A stretch of DNA of 46,409 nucleotides from Desulfobacterales bacterium (GTDB lineage Bacteria > Desulfobacterota > Desulfobacteria > Desulfobacterales > JAEINQ01). The stretch's first letter is position 1. Each line of letters begins with the position of its first letter. The stretch spans positions 1 to 46,409 of the forward strand of contig JAEINQ010000057.1 of NCBI GenBank assembly GCA_016342285.1, in the 5' to 3' direction. This document shows positions 33,509 to 41,911 of this stretch, piece after piece. A model generated the notes under the pieces. It ran no database searches, was not told the DNA's origin, and was given only the letters and a program-made list of their open reading frames with translations. A program made the position numbers and the translations under genes.

Positions 33509-33547
33509 TAATTTTGGACTTTTTACGATGGCATCAACGTTGGTCAT
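33509..33547. repeat. Family C end, right flank of hdrB (inverted)
   Basis: AATTTTGGACTTTTTACGAT then GGCATCAACGTTGGTCAT, the inverse complement of 32290-32332 apart from a few bases. With that copy it brackets hdrB. Confidence 0.7.
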
Positions 33548-33643
33548 GAGCAGCGGACTTATCCCGGCAGGACCCGTTTATTCCGAGGAGAACAAGCGTT
33601 TGTGGCCCTCCTGATCAAATTCAAACAGCGACAATGGTGAGCC

Positions 33644-35938
33644 ATGTTTCAATTCCTGCAAAAAATCCGCCGCAGGCTGGTGTTTAAACTGGTTCTCACC
33701 GTCGGCGTGGTCCTCGTCTTTTCCATTTCCACCTGGGCGTTTTTCAACATCCGCTACCAGAAACAAAAGATGATGAAAAACATTGTGGCCGGAATGGACC
33801 AGTTGACCAGCACCATTCGCCTCGGCACCCGTTATGCCATGATGCTCAACTCCCGGGATGACATCAACCAGATCATCAACAACATCGCCAGGCAGCCGGA
33901 GATCGAAAACCTGCGCATCTATAACAAGGACGGTCAGATCAAGTTCTCCAATCGACCGTCCGAGATGGACAAAATTACCAATATCAAAGCCGAGGCATGT
34001 GACATCTGCCACCGCAGCGATCCGCCCCGGGCCCAGGTGTCGCTGGAAGAACGGATACGGATTTTCCGGTCTCCTGCCGGCTACCGTCTGCTCGGCATCA
34101 TCAGCCCCATCGGCAACGACCCGGGCTGCGCCACCGGAGGCTGCCACGTTCACCCGGAAGACAAACAGATCCTCGGCGCCCTGGACGTGGTGATATCGCT
34201 CCAGAAATTTGACGCGGAAATCGGCGGCGTGGAGCGAGGAATCACCGGATTTGCCGTCTTCGTCTTTTTGACGACATCGGCCTTCATCTTTGTTTTCGTG
34301 CTCCATTTCGTCAATCGCCCCATCAAAAAACTGATCAGCGGAACCGTCCGGATCGGGAAAGGCGAATACGGCACGGTTGTGGATGTGGGCCAGGAAGATG
34401 AAATGGGCCAACTGGCCACGGCCATCAACGAGATGGGAGACCAGATCGCCGAAAAACAGGCGGAATTGAAAAAACAGCGCGATGAGTACCAGAACCTTTT
34501 CGATCTGGTCCCCTGCCTGATCACGGTGCAGGACCGGGATTACAATCTGCTTCGATACAACCGGGAGTTTTCCCAACGCTTCGATCCCAAACCCGGTGTC
34601 CACTGCTTTCGGGCGTATAAGGGACGGGACGAAAAATGCGTCAACTGCCCGGTGGAAAAAACATTCGAAGACGGTTTCCCCCATTATACCGAAGAGCACG
34701 GCATCGACAAGGAAGGCATCGCGACCCACTGGGCCGTCCAGACCTCTCCGGTCCGGGACAAGTCCGGCAAGATCGTGGCGGCCATGGAAGTCTCCCTGGA
34801 CATCACCCGCCACAAACAGCTTGAAATGAAGCTGGCATCGTCCGAGAAAAAATACCATGCCATTTTCAACAACATTCCCAACCCGGTCTTCGTGCTGGAG
34901 CCGGACACGCTGAACATTCTCGACTGCAATGACAGCGTGACCGCCGTTTACGGATATGGACAGGAAGAACTTCAGGGGCGATGTTTTCTGGATCTTTTCG
35001 TCAAAGGGGATCGATCCCAGCAGGCCCGTCTATTGAAAACCGCCTCGGAAATTACCCAGATCCGACAGGTCGAAAGTTCGGGAAAGATTCTGTTCGTCAA
35101 CATACGGATCTCTCCGTCGGAGTACTCTGAACGCAAGGTCCTGCTGGTGACCACCAGCGACATCACCAAGCGCCTGGAGGCCGAACAACAATTGATCCAG
35201 GCCAGCAAGATGGCCACCCTGGGCGAGATGGCCACCGGCGTGGCCCATGAACTCAATCAGCCCCTGTCGGTGATCAAGACGGCCAGCAGTTTTTTCGTAA
35301 AGAAAATCGATCAAGACAAACCGCTGGAACCGTCGTTGCTCTCGAGCATGCTAAAAAAAATCGACAGCAATGTGGACCGGGCCACCAGGATCATCAACCA
35401 TATGAGACAATTCGCCCGCAAGTCCGAAGTGAACCTGGTCAAGGTTCATATCAACGAGGTCATCGAAAAGGCCTTTGAAATCTTCAGCCAGCAGTTGAAG
35501 GTCCGCGGCATCGAAGTCGCCTGGCACCTGGCCGAGACGCTGCCGAAAATCTGGGTGGATCCGAGTCGGTTGGAGCAGGTCTTCATCAACCTGCTGCTCA
35601 ACGCCAGAGACGCCATTGAGGAAAAAACGGCTGTGGGAGATTACGGGTCAATGGCCGGAACCATCACTATCGCAACGTCGCTTCGCGCCGACCGGGTCGT
35701 GGCCGAGGTGGCCGACACCGGCCCCGGCATCCCGGGTCATGTGCTGGAAAAGATCTTCGAACCGTTTTTCACCACCAAGGAAGTGGGCAAGGGGACAGGC
35801 CTCGGGCTTTCCATCAGCTATGGTATCGTCAAGGACTGCGGGGGGGATATTCGCGCTGAATCCAGTCCCGACGGGGGCGCCCGGTTTGTTCTCGAATTTC
35901 CCGTAACCCAAGGCGCCACGGGCCCTGTTGGCAGATGA
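33644..35938 (+). CDS. Membrane histidine kinase with two periplasmic haem-c motifs
   Basis: 764 residues. A membrane helix (about 11-33), a periplasmic domain (34-195), a second helix (about 203-223), HAMP, then PAS-1 (about 285-390), PAS-2 (about 400-505) and a kinase core with H-box VAHELNQPLSVIKT (His535), N-box NLLLNARDAI, DTGPGI and GTGLGLSISYG. The periplasmic part has CDICH (Cys119-Cys122-His123), a standard covalent haem-c motif, and CATGGCH (Cys162-Cys167-His168), a CX4CH variant known in some multihaem proteins. PAS-1 has a Cys motif too (HCFRAYKGRDEKCVNCP). This is likely a sensor of periplasmic redox state or a gaseous ligand. It is 160 bases after hdrB; its output partner is probably the next gene or a receiver in the Hdr cluster. 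Confidence 0.9.
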   Translation: MFQFLQKIRRRLVFKLVLTVGVVLVFSISTWAFFNIRYQKQKMMKNIVAGMDQLTSTIRLGTRYAMMLNSRDDINQIINNIARQPEIENLRIYNKDGQIKFSNRPSEMDKITNIKAEACDICHRSDPPRAQVSLEERIRIFRSPAGYRLLGIISPIGNDPGCATGGCHVHPEDKQILGALDVVISLQKFDAEIGGVERGITGFAVFVFLTTSAFIFVFVLHFVNRPIKKLISGTVRIGKGEYGTVVDVGQEDEMGQLATAINEMGDQIAEKQAELKKQRDEYQNLFDLVPCLITVQDRDYNLLRYNREFSQRFDPKPGVHCFRAYKGRDEKCVNCPVEKTFEDGFPHYTEEHGIDKEGIATHWAVQTSPVRDKSGKIVAAMEVSLDITRHKQLEMKLASSEKKYHAIFNNIPNPVFVLEPDTLNILDCNDSVTAVYGYGQEELQGRCFLDLFVKGDRSQQARLLKTASEITQIRQVESSGKILFVNIRISPSEYSERKVLLVTTSDITKRLEAEQQLIQASKMATLGEMATGVAHELNQPLSVIKTASSFFVKKIDQDKPLEPSLLSSMLKKIDSNVDRATRIINHMRQFARKSEVNLVKVHINEVIEKAFEIFSQQLKVRGIEVAWHLAETLPKIWVDPSRLEQVFINLLLNARDAIEEKTAVGDYGSMAGTITIATSLRADRVVAEVADTGPGIPGHVLEKIFEPFFTTKEVGKGTGLGLSISYGIVKDCGGDIRAESSPDGGARFVLEFPVTQGATGPVGR

Positions 35939-35954
35939 GTGCGTCTCTGTGGTA

Positions 35955-35975
35955 AAGTTGATGCGTTCGTAAAAA
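35955..35975. repeat. Family C end, short copy
   Basis: GTTGATGCGTTCGTAAAAAG matches the terminal part of family C (compare 32298-32325). It is located between the haem kinase and the receiver-kinase genes. Confidence 0.55.
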
Positions 35976-36025
35976 GAAGGCCGCGGATTCCGATCACACA
36001 ATGACATTGGAGGCCCAGCGTATCC

Positions 36026-37207
36026 ATGATGCAACCGATCGATAACGCGAACTATCGCGTCCTGCTGGTGGACGACGAGGCAGATATTCGAGATGTTCTC
36101 TCCATGTCCATTTCAGACATGGGATTTGAGGTCATCTGTGCCGAGAACGGTCTGGAAGGACTCGAAAAGTTCCAATCGGCCGCCCCCCACATCGTGCTCA
36201 CGGACATCAAGATGCCGGTCATGGACGGCATCGAACTGCTCAAACGGATCAAGCAGAAAAACCCGGAGACCGAAGTGGTGATGATCACCGGGCACGGAGA
36301 CATGGAACTGGCCATCGAAAGCCTCAAGCACGAAGCCACGGATTTTATCACCAAACCGATCAACGTGGATGCCCTGGAGATTGCCCTGACCCGGACCCGG
36401 GACAAAATCGTCATGCGCCGAAAACTGGCCGACTATACCCGAAGCCTGGAATCGCTGATCCGCGAAAAAACCGATCTCCAGGATCGCCTCGCCTCCCTGG
36501 GGCTGATGATCAGCACCGTGAGCCATGGCATCAAGGGCCTTCTCACCGGACTGGACGGCGGCATGTATATGATGAACAGCGGCTTTTCCAAAGAGGATCC
36601 CGGCAATGTCGCCGAAGGCTGGATCGTGGTGAAAATGATGGTCGACCGGATCCGCAAAATGATCATGGACATCCTCTACTACGCCAAGGATCGACCGCTT
36701 GAGTGGGAAACGGTTCCGGTGAAGGCCTTTGCCGACGATGTCATCAAGGCCATGGCCGCCAAGGCCGATGCCGGCGGCATCGAAATCGTTCACGAAATCG
36801 ACCCCGATCCCGGCACCCTGGAAATGGATTCCGCCGCCGTACTCGCCGCCATCATCAACGTTCTGGACAATGCCGTGGACGCCTGTGTCCGGGATGAAAA
36901 CAAGGCGCATCACCGCATCATCTTCAGCGTCCGTGCAGATGCGTCGTGGGTGCTCTTTTCCATCGAAGACAACGGCATCGGCATGGACCGGCAAACCCGG
37001 GATCAACTCTTTACCCTGTTCTTTTCCTCCAAGGGAATCCGGGGGACCGGCCTCGGCCTTTTCATCACCAACAACATCATTGGCCAACACGGCGGTGACA
37101 TTCAGGTCTCCTCAACCCCCGGACGCGGCTCCCGGTTCGTCATCCGCCTGCCCCGAAACCTTCCGTCCGCCATCAAAGGGGCGGTCGATTCCGAACCCGA
37201 ACCCTGA
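36026..37207 (+). CDS. Receiver-histidine kinase hybrid
   Basis: 393 residues. The receiver (1-125) has LLVDDEADIRD, phospho-acceptor in VLTDIKMPVMDG and Lys in FITKPI. The kinase part has an atypical H-box STVSHGIKGLLTGLDGG (His167), N-box INVLDNAVDACV, and DNGIGM and GTGLGLFITNN. No PAS, membrane or DNA-binding domain. It probably receives phosphate from the haem kinase encoded 87 bases upstream and passes it on; with no DNA-binding regulator beside it, the receiver proteins of the Hdr cluster are plausible targets. GGAGG lies a little far (12 bases) from the first of two adjacent ATGs. Confidence 0.92.
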   Translation: MMQPIDNANYRVLLVDDEADIRDVLSMSISDMGFEVICAENGLEGLEKFQSAAPHIVLTDIKMPVMDGIELLKRIKQKNPETEVVMITGHGDMELAIESLKHEATDFITKPINVDALEIALTRTRDKIVMRRKLADYTRSLESLIREKTDLQDRLASLGLMISTVSHGIKGLLTGLDGGMYMMNSGFSKEDPGNVAEGWIVVKMMVDRIRKMIMDILYYAKDRPLEWETVPVKAFADDVIKAMAAKADAGGIEIVHEIDPDPGTLEMDSAAVLAAIINVLDNAVDACVRDENKAHHRIIFSVRADASWVLFSIEDNGIGMDRQTRDQLFTLFFSSKGIRGTGLGLFITNNIIGQHGGDIQVSSTPGRGSRFVIRLPRNLPSAIKGAVDSEPEP

Positions 37208-37395
37208 AGAGCTCATGGCGGTCGTATCCCGCGAGCCTCCAACCGAACAGGACAACCGGCAGATGGAGCCCGCATTCCTGTCAATCAACCCTTGACATGG
37301 TTTCTCCATTGGGTAATTGCAGAACAGCGGTCTCTGGAAACGCGGTGAACTCCGCGGGCAATCGACAGGAGAAAACAAAAAACAGGAAACGATCC

Positions 37396-38715
37396 ATGCC
37401 ATTTGACCTGATTCTTCACAACGCCACCGTGGTCACCGCCAACGATGCCATGGAGGTCATTGAAAATGGCTTCGTCGCCGTAAAGGACGGTGCCATCGCC
37501 GCGATAGGCCCCCTGTCGGAAAAAGATCCCCTGCCGGCCGGCAAAGAACGTATCGACGCCGGCGGCGGCGTGGTCATGCCGGGTCTGGTCAACGCCCACA
37601 CCCACCTGCCCATGACCCTCTTTCGCGGCCTTGCCGACGACCTGCCCCTGGAGCGCTGGCTTCACGAAGTCATGTTTCCGGCCGAAGCGACCCATATCGA
37701 CCCGGACTCGGCCCGATGCGGCGCACTGCTTGCCTGTGCTGAAATGCTGCTTTCCGGCACCACCTGCTGCTGCGACGGGTATTTTCATGCCGATTGTGTG
37801 GCCGAGGCGGTGGATAAAGCGGGCATGCGGGCGGTGATCGGCCAGGGGGTAATCGACTTTCCGGCCCCCGGGGTTCCTGATCCCAAAAAGAATGTCCGCC
37901 ACGCCGCGACCTTTGTCGACCAATGGAAGGGACGGTCCGAGCGGATCTTGCCGTCGATCTTCTGCCATTCCCCCTACACGTGTTCGGCCGAAACCCTGCG
38001 GGCGGCGGCGGCAACCGCACGGGAGCGAGGCGGCCTCTTCCAGATTCACGTCTCGGAAACCGCTCAAGAGGTCCAGCAGAGCCTGAAGCAACACGGCCAG
38101 CGGCCGGTGCCCTATCTCGACGGATTGGGCCTGCTGGGTGAAAACTGTCTGGCCGTTCACTGCGTTTGGGTGGACGAAGAAGAGATTCAAACCCTTGCCG
38201 CACGCCGCACGGCTGTGGCCCACTGTCCGTCCAGCAACATGAAGCTGGGCTCAGGCGTGGCGCCTGTGGTGCCCATGGGGGATGCCGGCGTCGTTTTGGG
38301 CATGGGAACCGACGGGTGCGCCAGCAACAACACCCTGGACATGTTCCGGGAGATGAACACGGCCGCCAAACTCCACAAGGTCCACCGCCTCGATCCCACG
38401 GCCACCGATGCCGAAACCGTCCTCGGCATGGCCACCATCGGCAGCGCCCGAGCCATGGGACTGGGAGATAGAATCGGCTCCATCGAGGTCGGAAAACGGG
38501 CGGATCTCATCGTCATCGACACCACAGCCCCTCACCTGACCCCCATGTACAGCCCGGTCTCCCACGCAGTCTACGCCATGACCGGCGGGGATGTTCGCGA
38601 TGTGCTGGTAGACGGCCGCGTGCTTGTACGGAACCGTGTGCTTTTATCCATGGACCTGGAAAAAATTATTGCGGATAGTCGGGGGTATGCCCAACGGATC
38701 GTCCGGCGGGGATAA
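37396..38715 (+). CDS. mtaD: 5-methylthioadenosine/S-adenosylhomocysteine deaminase
   Basis: 439 residues from ATG 37396 (AGGA upstream). An amidohydrolase-fold metalloenzyme with metal ligands in NAHTHLPM (HxH), QIHVSE, AVHCVW and GTDGCASNN, plus the family stretches LFRGLADDLPLERWL and VAHCPSSNMKLGSG. It deaminates SAH or MTA (some members act on adenosine) to the inosyl form, feeding methyl-cycle recycling and purine salvage; the purine nucleoside phosphorylase at 11854 could act on a later product. The C-terminus (GSIEVGKRADLIVID) is complete. Confidence 0.92.
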   Translation: MPFDLILHNATVVTANDAMEVIENGFVAVKDGAIAAIGPLSEKDPLPAGKERIDAGGGVVMPGLVNAHTHLPMTLFRGLADDLPLERWLHEVMFPAEATHIDPDSARCGALLACAEMLLSGTTCCCDGYFHADCVAEAVDKAGMRAVIGQGVIDFPAPGVPDPKKNVRHAATFVDQWKGRSERILPSIFCHSPYTCSAETLRAAAATARERGGLFQIHVSETAQEVQQSLKQHGQRPVPYLDGLGLLGENCLAVHCVWVDEEEIQTLAARRTAVAHCPSSNMKLGSGVAPVVPMGDAGVVLGMGTDGCASNNTLDMFREMNTAAKLHKVHRLDPTATDAETVLGMATIGSARAMGLGDRIGSIEVGKRADLIVIDTTAPHLTPMYSPVSHAVYAMTGGDVRDVLVDGRVLVRNRVLLSMDLEKIIADSRGYAQRIVRRG

Positions 38716-38772
38716 GCCCCTTCAAAGTCGCGGATCAATTACCTTTTCCTGCTCCTATTGAGCCTAAAGATT

Positions 38773-40575
38773 TCACTGAAAGCCATTCCCGTTTTCCGGG
38801 ATACGCCGGCATTCCATAAAAACCCTTTCCTTGCATGACCGGCATATGGAGACATCAAGGCGGTTGAAGATTTGCGATATGGCGGAATATTCCGTGGGAA
38901 AGATGTGATCCTCCCGTATTTCATCGACAAAACCACCATGTTTTAAAAAATGATAAACATCTCGATTGATCCGGCACAGATACATCGCTTTTCCCATTTC
39001 TTCGCGCCGCTGGGCTTCCTGGGTCAACATCATGGCGCCGGAAACATCGATGAAATTGATCCCGTGCCCCACGACCAGCAATCGTTTCGGTGCATCCGAA
39101 TCGATCTCCTCGACAATCTCCAGAACATGATTGGCCGCGCCGAAAAACAGCGAGCCGTTTACCCGGATGATCTTTAACTGGGGACATTCCCGAAGACCGT
39201 TTGGCTCGACTTCCGTCAACCGCCGTCGCGAGTCCGTCGGATCCGGAGCCAAAACGGTAATCTGCGGATGAGACGTCCGGGTCATGTAAATCGCCAGGGA
39301 GAGCAACACCCCGGTGTAAATCGCAAAATCGATTTCAAACAACAGCGTTCCGCAAAACGTAACCAGCAATACCAGGGAATCCGACCGGCTGCTTTTCAGG
39401 ATTTCCCGGATATGACGGACATCGATCAGTTTAAACGCCACAACAAGGATCACGCCCCCCATGGCGGACATGGGCAGCCAGACCGTCAGGGGGGCAATCA
39501 GCACAATAATCATCGAAAGAAAAAGGGCCGAGAAAATACTGGCCAGGGGCGTTATGGCGCCGGCGTCATAATTGATCCCGGAACGGGTGAACGACCCGGA
39601 GCTGGCATACCCCGAAAAAAAGCTGCCGATGATGTTGGACAGCCCTTGCCCGATAAACTCCTGATTCCCGTTGATGTGCTGCTTGGAGAAAACGGTGATG
39701 GACCGGGCAATGGAAAGGGCTTCGATAAGCCCGAGCAGGGCAACGGCCAGGGCACCGGGGGCCACCAGGCGGATCGTATCAAAAGAGAAATCCGGCACGG
39801 ACAACGGGGGCAGCCGGCCCGGCAACTCACCCAGAAGCCGCACCCCATGGGCTCCGCCGTCCAACCCGATACTGACCAGGCTCCCGATGATCAACGCCAT
39901 TAACAGCCCCGGCCACCGGGGGCGGTAGGTTTTCAAGAGCGCCGCACAAATCAGCGTGACCAATGCCACCGCCAGTTCATAGAGGTTGGTCTGGCCGGAC
40001 GACTTTAAAATAAGCATCCAACTCGACAAAAAGGACGAACCGCTGGGAATCGGTATTCCCAGCGCATGCTTGAGCTGGCCGGTGGCAATCAGGAACGCAG
40101 CCGCGGCGGTAAACCCGACGATAACCGAATGGGACACGAAATTGATCAGCGTTCCGAGTCTGGCCAGACCGAAAGCCAACTGAAAAAAACCCGCCAGAAA
40201 CGTCAACGTAAGCGCCAGACGGATGTAATCGAAGGTTCCCGGTTCGGCCAGGGGACTCAGGGTTGAAAAAACAATGATTGAAATGGCCGTGGTCGGGCCG
40301 GAGACCAGATGCAAGGACGACCCGAAAAGGGCGGCAATGATCGGAGGCACAATGGCCGCGTAAAGTCCGTACTCGGCTGGCAGTCCGGCGATCATGGCAA
40401 AGGAGACGCCCTGGGGCAAGACGATAAAGGCACCCGTCATTCCGGCGAAAAGATCGGCTTGAAGGGATTTCCGACCCACCCGTTTCCACCAATGCAAAAA
40501 TGGAAACATTTTAGCCCGCAAAGGAATCTGGCGGACAAGGGCGAATTTTTTATTCTCCAGTTTCATGGCACTCAT
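38773..40575 (-). CDS. SulP-family anion permease with STAS domain
   Basis: 600 residues. A SulP membrane domain of 10-14 helices begins near residue 35 (ADLFAGMTGAFIVLPQGVSF, AEYGLYAAIVPPI, SGPTTAIS, with GSFSRSG-like SGSFTRSGINYDAG). A C-terminal STAS domain (about 465-560) contains GINFIDVSGAMML. SulP proteins import sulfate, bicarbonate or other anions, often with sodium or protons; the substrate is not fixed by sequence. An extra tail after STAS has CRSCKERVFMEC. It is convergent with mtaD, with 57 bases and no clear terminator between them. Confidence 0.93.
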   Translation of the reverse strand: MSAMKLENKKFALVRQIPLRAKMFPFLHWWKRVGRKSLQADLFAGMTGAFIVLPQGVSFAMIAGLPAEYGLYAAIVPPIIAALFGSSLHLVSGPTTAISIIVFSTLSPLAEPGTFDYIRLALTLTFLAGFFQLAFGLARLGTLINFVSHSVIVGFTAAAAFLIATGQLKHALGIPIPSGSSFLSSWMLILKSSGQTNLYELAVALVTLICAALLKTYRPRWPGLLMALIIGSLVSIGLDGGAHGVRLLGELPGRLPPLSVPDFSFDTIRLVAPGALAVALLGLIEALSIARSITVFSKQHINGNQEFIGQGLSNIIGSFFSGYASSGSFTRSGINYDAGAITPLASIFSALFLSMIIVLIAPLTVWLPMSAMGGVILVVAFKLIDVRHIREILKSSRSDSLVLLVTFCGTLLFEIDFAIYTGVLLSLAIYMTRTSHPQITVLAPDPTDSRRRLTEVEPNGLRECPQLKIIRVNGSLFFGAANHVLEIVEEIDSDAPKRLLVVGHGINFIDVSGAMMLTQEAQRREEMGKAMYLCRINRDVYHFLKHGGFVDEIREDHIFPTEYSAISQIFNRLDVSICRSCKERVFMECRRIPENGNGFQ

Positions 40576-40578
40576 TCC

Positions 40579-40689
40579 GATGGGCGGAGGCGTAGGGAGC
40601 TACGCCGCACAAACGATGGCGTCGATTGACGCCGAGACTTGTCCGCCCCTGGCGGATTGGGCAAAAAGGCCATTTATGGATGGAAAATA
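40579..40689 (+). repeat. Dispersed palindromic repeat, family A, copy 3 (shorter)
   Basis: Same orientation as copy 1 but lacking its left 45 bases. The hairpin is GGCGTAG-GGAG-CTACGCC (40589-40606), so the stem persists with a changed loop. The right edge GGGCAAAAAGGCCATTTATGG is intact. It abuts the start of the SulP gene. Confidence 0.85.
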
Positions 40690-40700
40690 GGTAACTGTTC

Positions 40701-40849
40701 ACGGGGTTGAAACGATACGGCGTTTCGAATCCCCGTAAGGTAAGCGTTTACAGGGTGCCGTAGATGCGAGGCGCCGGGCATGCAGACGTACTCTTTCGTA
40801 CTTCAATTGCCCGGGAACAAAGCAGATGCGGTGCCCTGTGAATGCTTAC
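40701..40849. repeat. Two adjacent long imperfect hairpins
   Basis: The first, 40701-40736, pairs ACGGGG...AAACG with CGTTT...CCCCGT. The second, 40740-40849, pairs GTAAGCGTTTACAGGGTGCC with GGTGCCCTGTGAATGCTTAC, then CCGGGCA (40774) with TGCCCGG (40808), closing on GTAC-TCTTTC-GTAC. At about 110 bases this is a sizeable structured element: a MITE-like palindrome, an RNA structure or a recombination site. No gene is seen in 40576-41112. Confidence 0.65.
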
Positions 40850-40890
40850 GAAAATAGTTCACTTTTGTCACTTGCAGCATCGGTGTCTCA

Positions 40891-40937
40891 GCATAGCCAA
40901 TGGACTCTCTGACCATGCCATGCGGGCATGGATTCAC
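40891..40937. repeat. Dispersed repeat, family B, with altered but still paired stem
   Basis: GCATAGCCAATGGACTCTCTGA then CCATGCC-ATGC-GGGCATGG. Compared with CCACG...CGTGG in other copies, C to T on one arm is matched by G to A on the other, so pairing is preserved. It is located upstream of the QueG-like gene. Confidence 0.7.
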
Positions 40938-41112
40938 ATGTTGTGTTGAAAGCGGTCGCGGTATGGAACCCCATGTCCGAGTGTGCTACCATCAAATATC
41001 ATTTACTTATACTCTATTTCGAAATTTAAGACGCTCAATTCAGGAACAACCACCATCCGACTACGGCCCTGTGTTCCGACATTCAACCGCCTGAAGTTAA
41101 CGGGAGCCATCC

Positions 41113-41808
41113 ATGGACCCGGCCATACCCTTTGAAGCGATCTCAGCCCAAGCCATTTCCATCGGCGCTTCACTCGTGGGTGTGGCCCATGTCGCAACCC
41201 TCGTGGATGCGCCTTCCCATCGGGTTCATCCGGTTGACCGGCGAGTGGGGGAAGCCGGCTCCGTGGTTGTCATTGCCCTGGCACATACCGATGGGGAGCC
41301 GGAAATGGACTGGTGGGACAACCAGAAAGGCCGGACACCGGGCAATCGGCTGCTTCTCAAAATCAATCGGCGGCTGACAAAATGGCTGGAGAAAACGTGT
41401 TCTGTCGAAGCTTACGAACTCCCCTATCATGCCCTCAGGGGAGGCATTTTCCTTAAGGATGCCGCTGTCCTGGCCGGTATGGGCGTAATCGGCAAAAACA
41501 ACCTGTTGATCACGCCCCAATACGGCCCCAGAGTCAGGCTGAAGGCATTGTGGCTCAACCTCCCGTTGCAGTGTACGGGGCCCACGCACGGTTTTGCCCC
41601 CTGTGATGGGTGTGACGGCCCATGTATAAAGGCCTGCCCAAGGGACGCTTTCAACGGCGGGTCGTACCATCGCGAACGTTGTCGGCTGCAGATGAGAACG
41701 GACGAGACCGAAAAGGTCGTGCTAAAATCGCCGCTCATCGGGGTACCTAGCAGATTCATCACCGCCTATTGCCGACGGTGTGAATTGGCCTGTCCGGTGG
41801 GGCAGTGA
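41113..41808 (+). CDS. QueG-like 4Fe-4S protein (epoxyqueuosine-reductase-related)
   Basis: 231 residues; GGGAG lies six bases before the ATG. It resembles the QueG/reductive-dehalogenase-type fold: ALRGGIFLKDAAVLAGMGVIGKNNLLITPQYGP is shared with QueG, followed by two ferredoxin-type clusters (CDGCDGPCIKACPRDAF and a C-terminal YCRRCELACPVG with CRLQM between). QueG itself is about 350 residues, so this is a shorter relative seen in anaerobes as an unassigned 4Fe-4S oxidoreductase. True queuosine function is doubtful. Cytoplasmic. Confidence 0.75.
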   Translation: MDPAIPFEAISAQAISIGASLVGVAHVATLVDAPSHRVHPVDRRVGEAGSVVVIALAHTDGEPEMDWWDNQKGRTPGNRLLLKINRRLTKWLEKTCSVEAYELPYHALRGGIFLKDAAVLAGMGVIGKNNLLITPQYGPRVRLKALWLNLPLQCTGPTHGFAPCDGCDGPCIKACPRDAFNGGSYHRERCRLQMRTDETEKVVLKSPLIGVPSRFITAYCRRCELACPVGQ

Positions 41809-41812
41809 GTCT

Positions 41813-41858
41813 CCACCCGCAGAGCGGGTGGCCTCAGGTAGCCCCCCAATGGGGGGCT
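41813..41858 (+). terminator. Paired strong hairpins after the QueG-like gene
   Basis: CCACCCGC-AGA-GCGGGTGG (41813-41831) and AGCCCCCC-AAT-GGGGGGCT (41840-41858), both perfect, begin just after the stop codon. No T-run follows either, so they may be attenuating or mRNA-protecting hairpins and not a classic terminator. Confidence 0.5.
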
Positions 41859-41911
41859 CAATGTCCAATATCCAATTCTCAATTCTCAATGTTCAAGGAA
41901 GGTATTCTGCC

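Noticed and set aside
33525..33545. Sigma-54 promoter before the haem kinase (TGGCATCAACGTTGG)
   Set aside because: The -12 GC is GG, and the sequence is part of the family C repeat found elsewhere.
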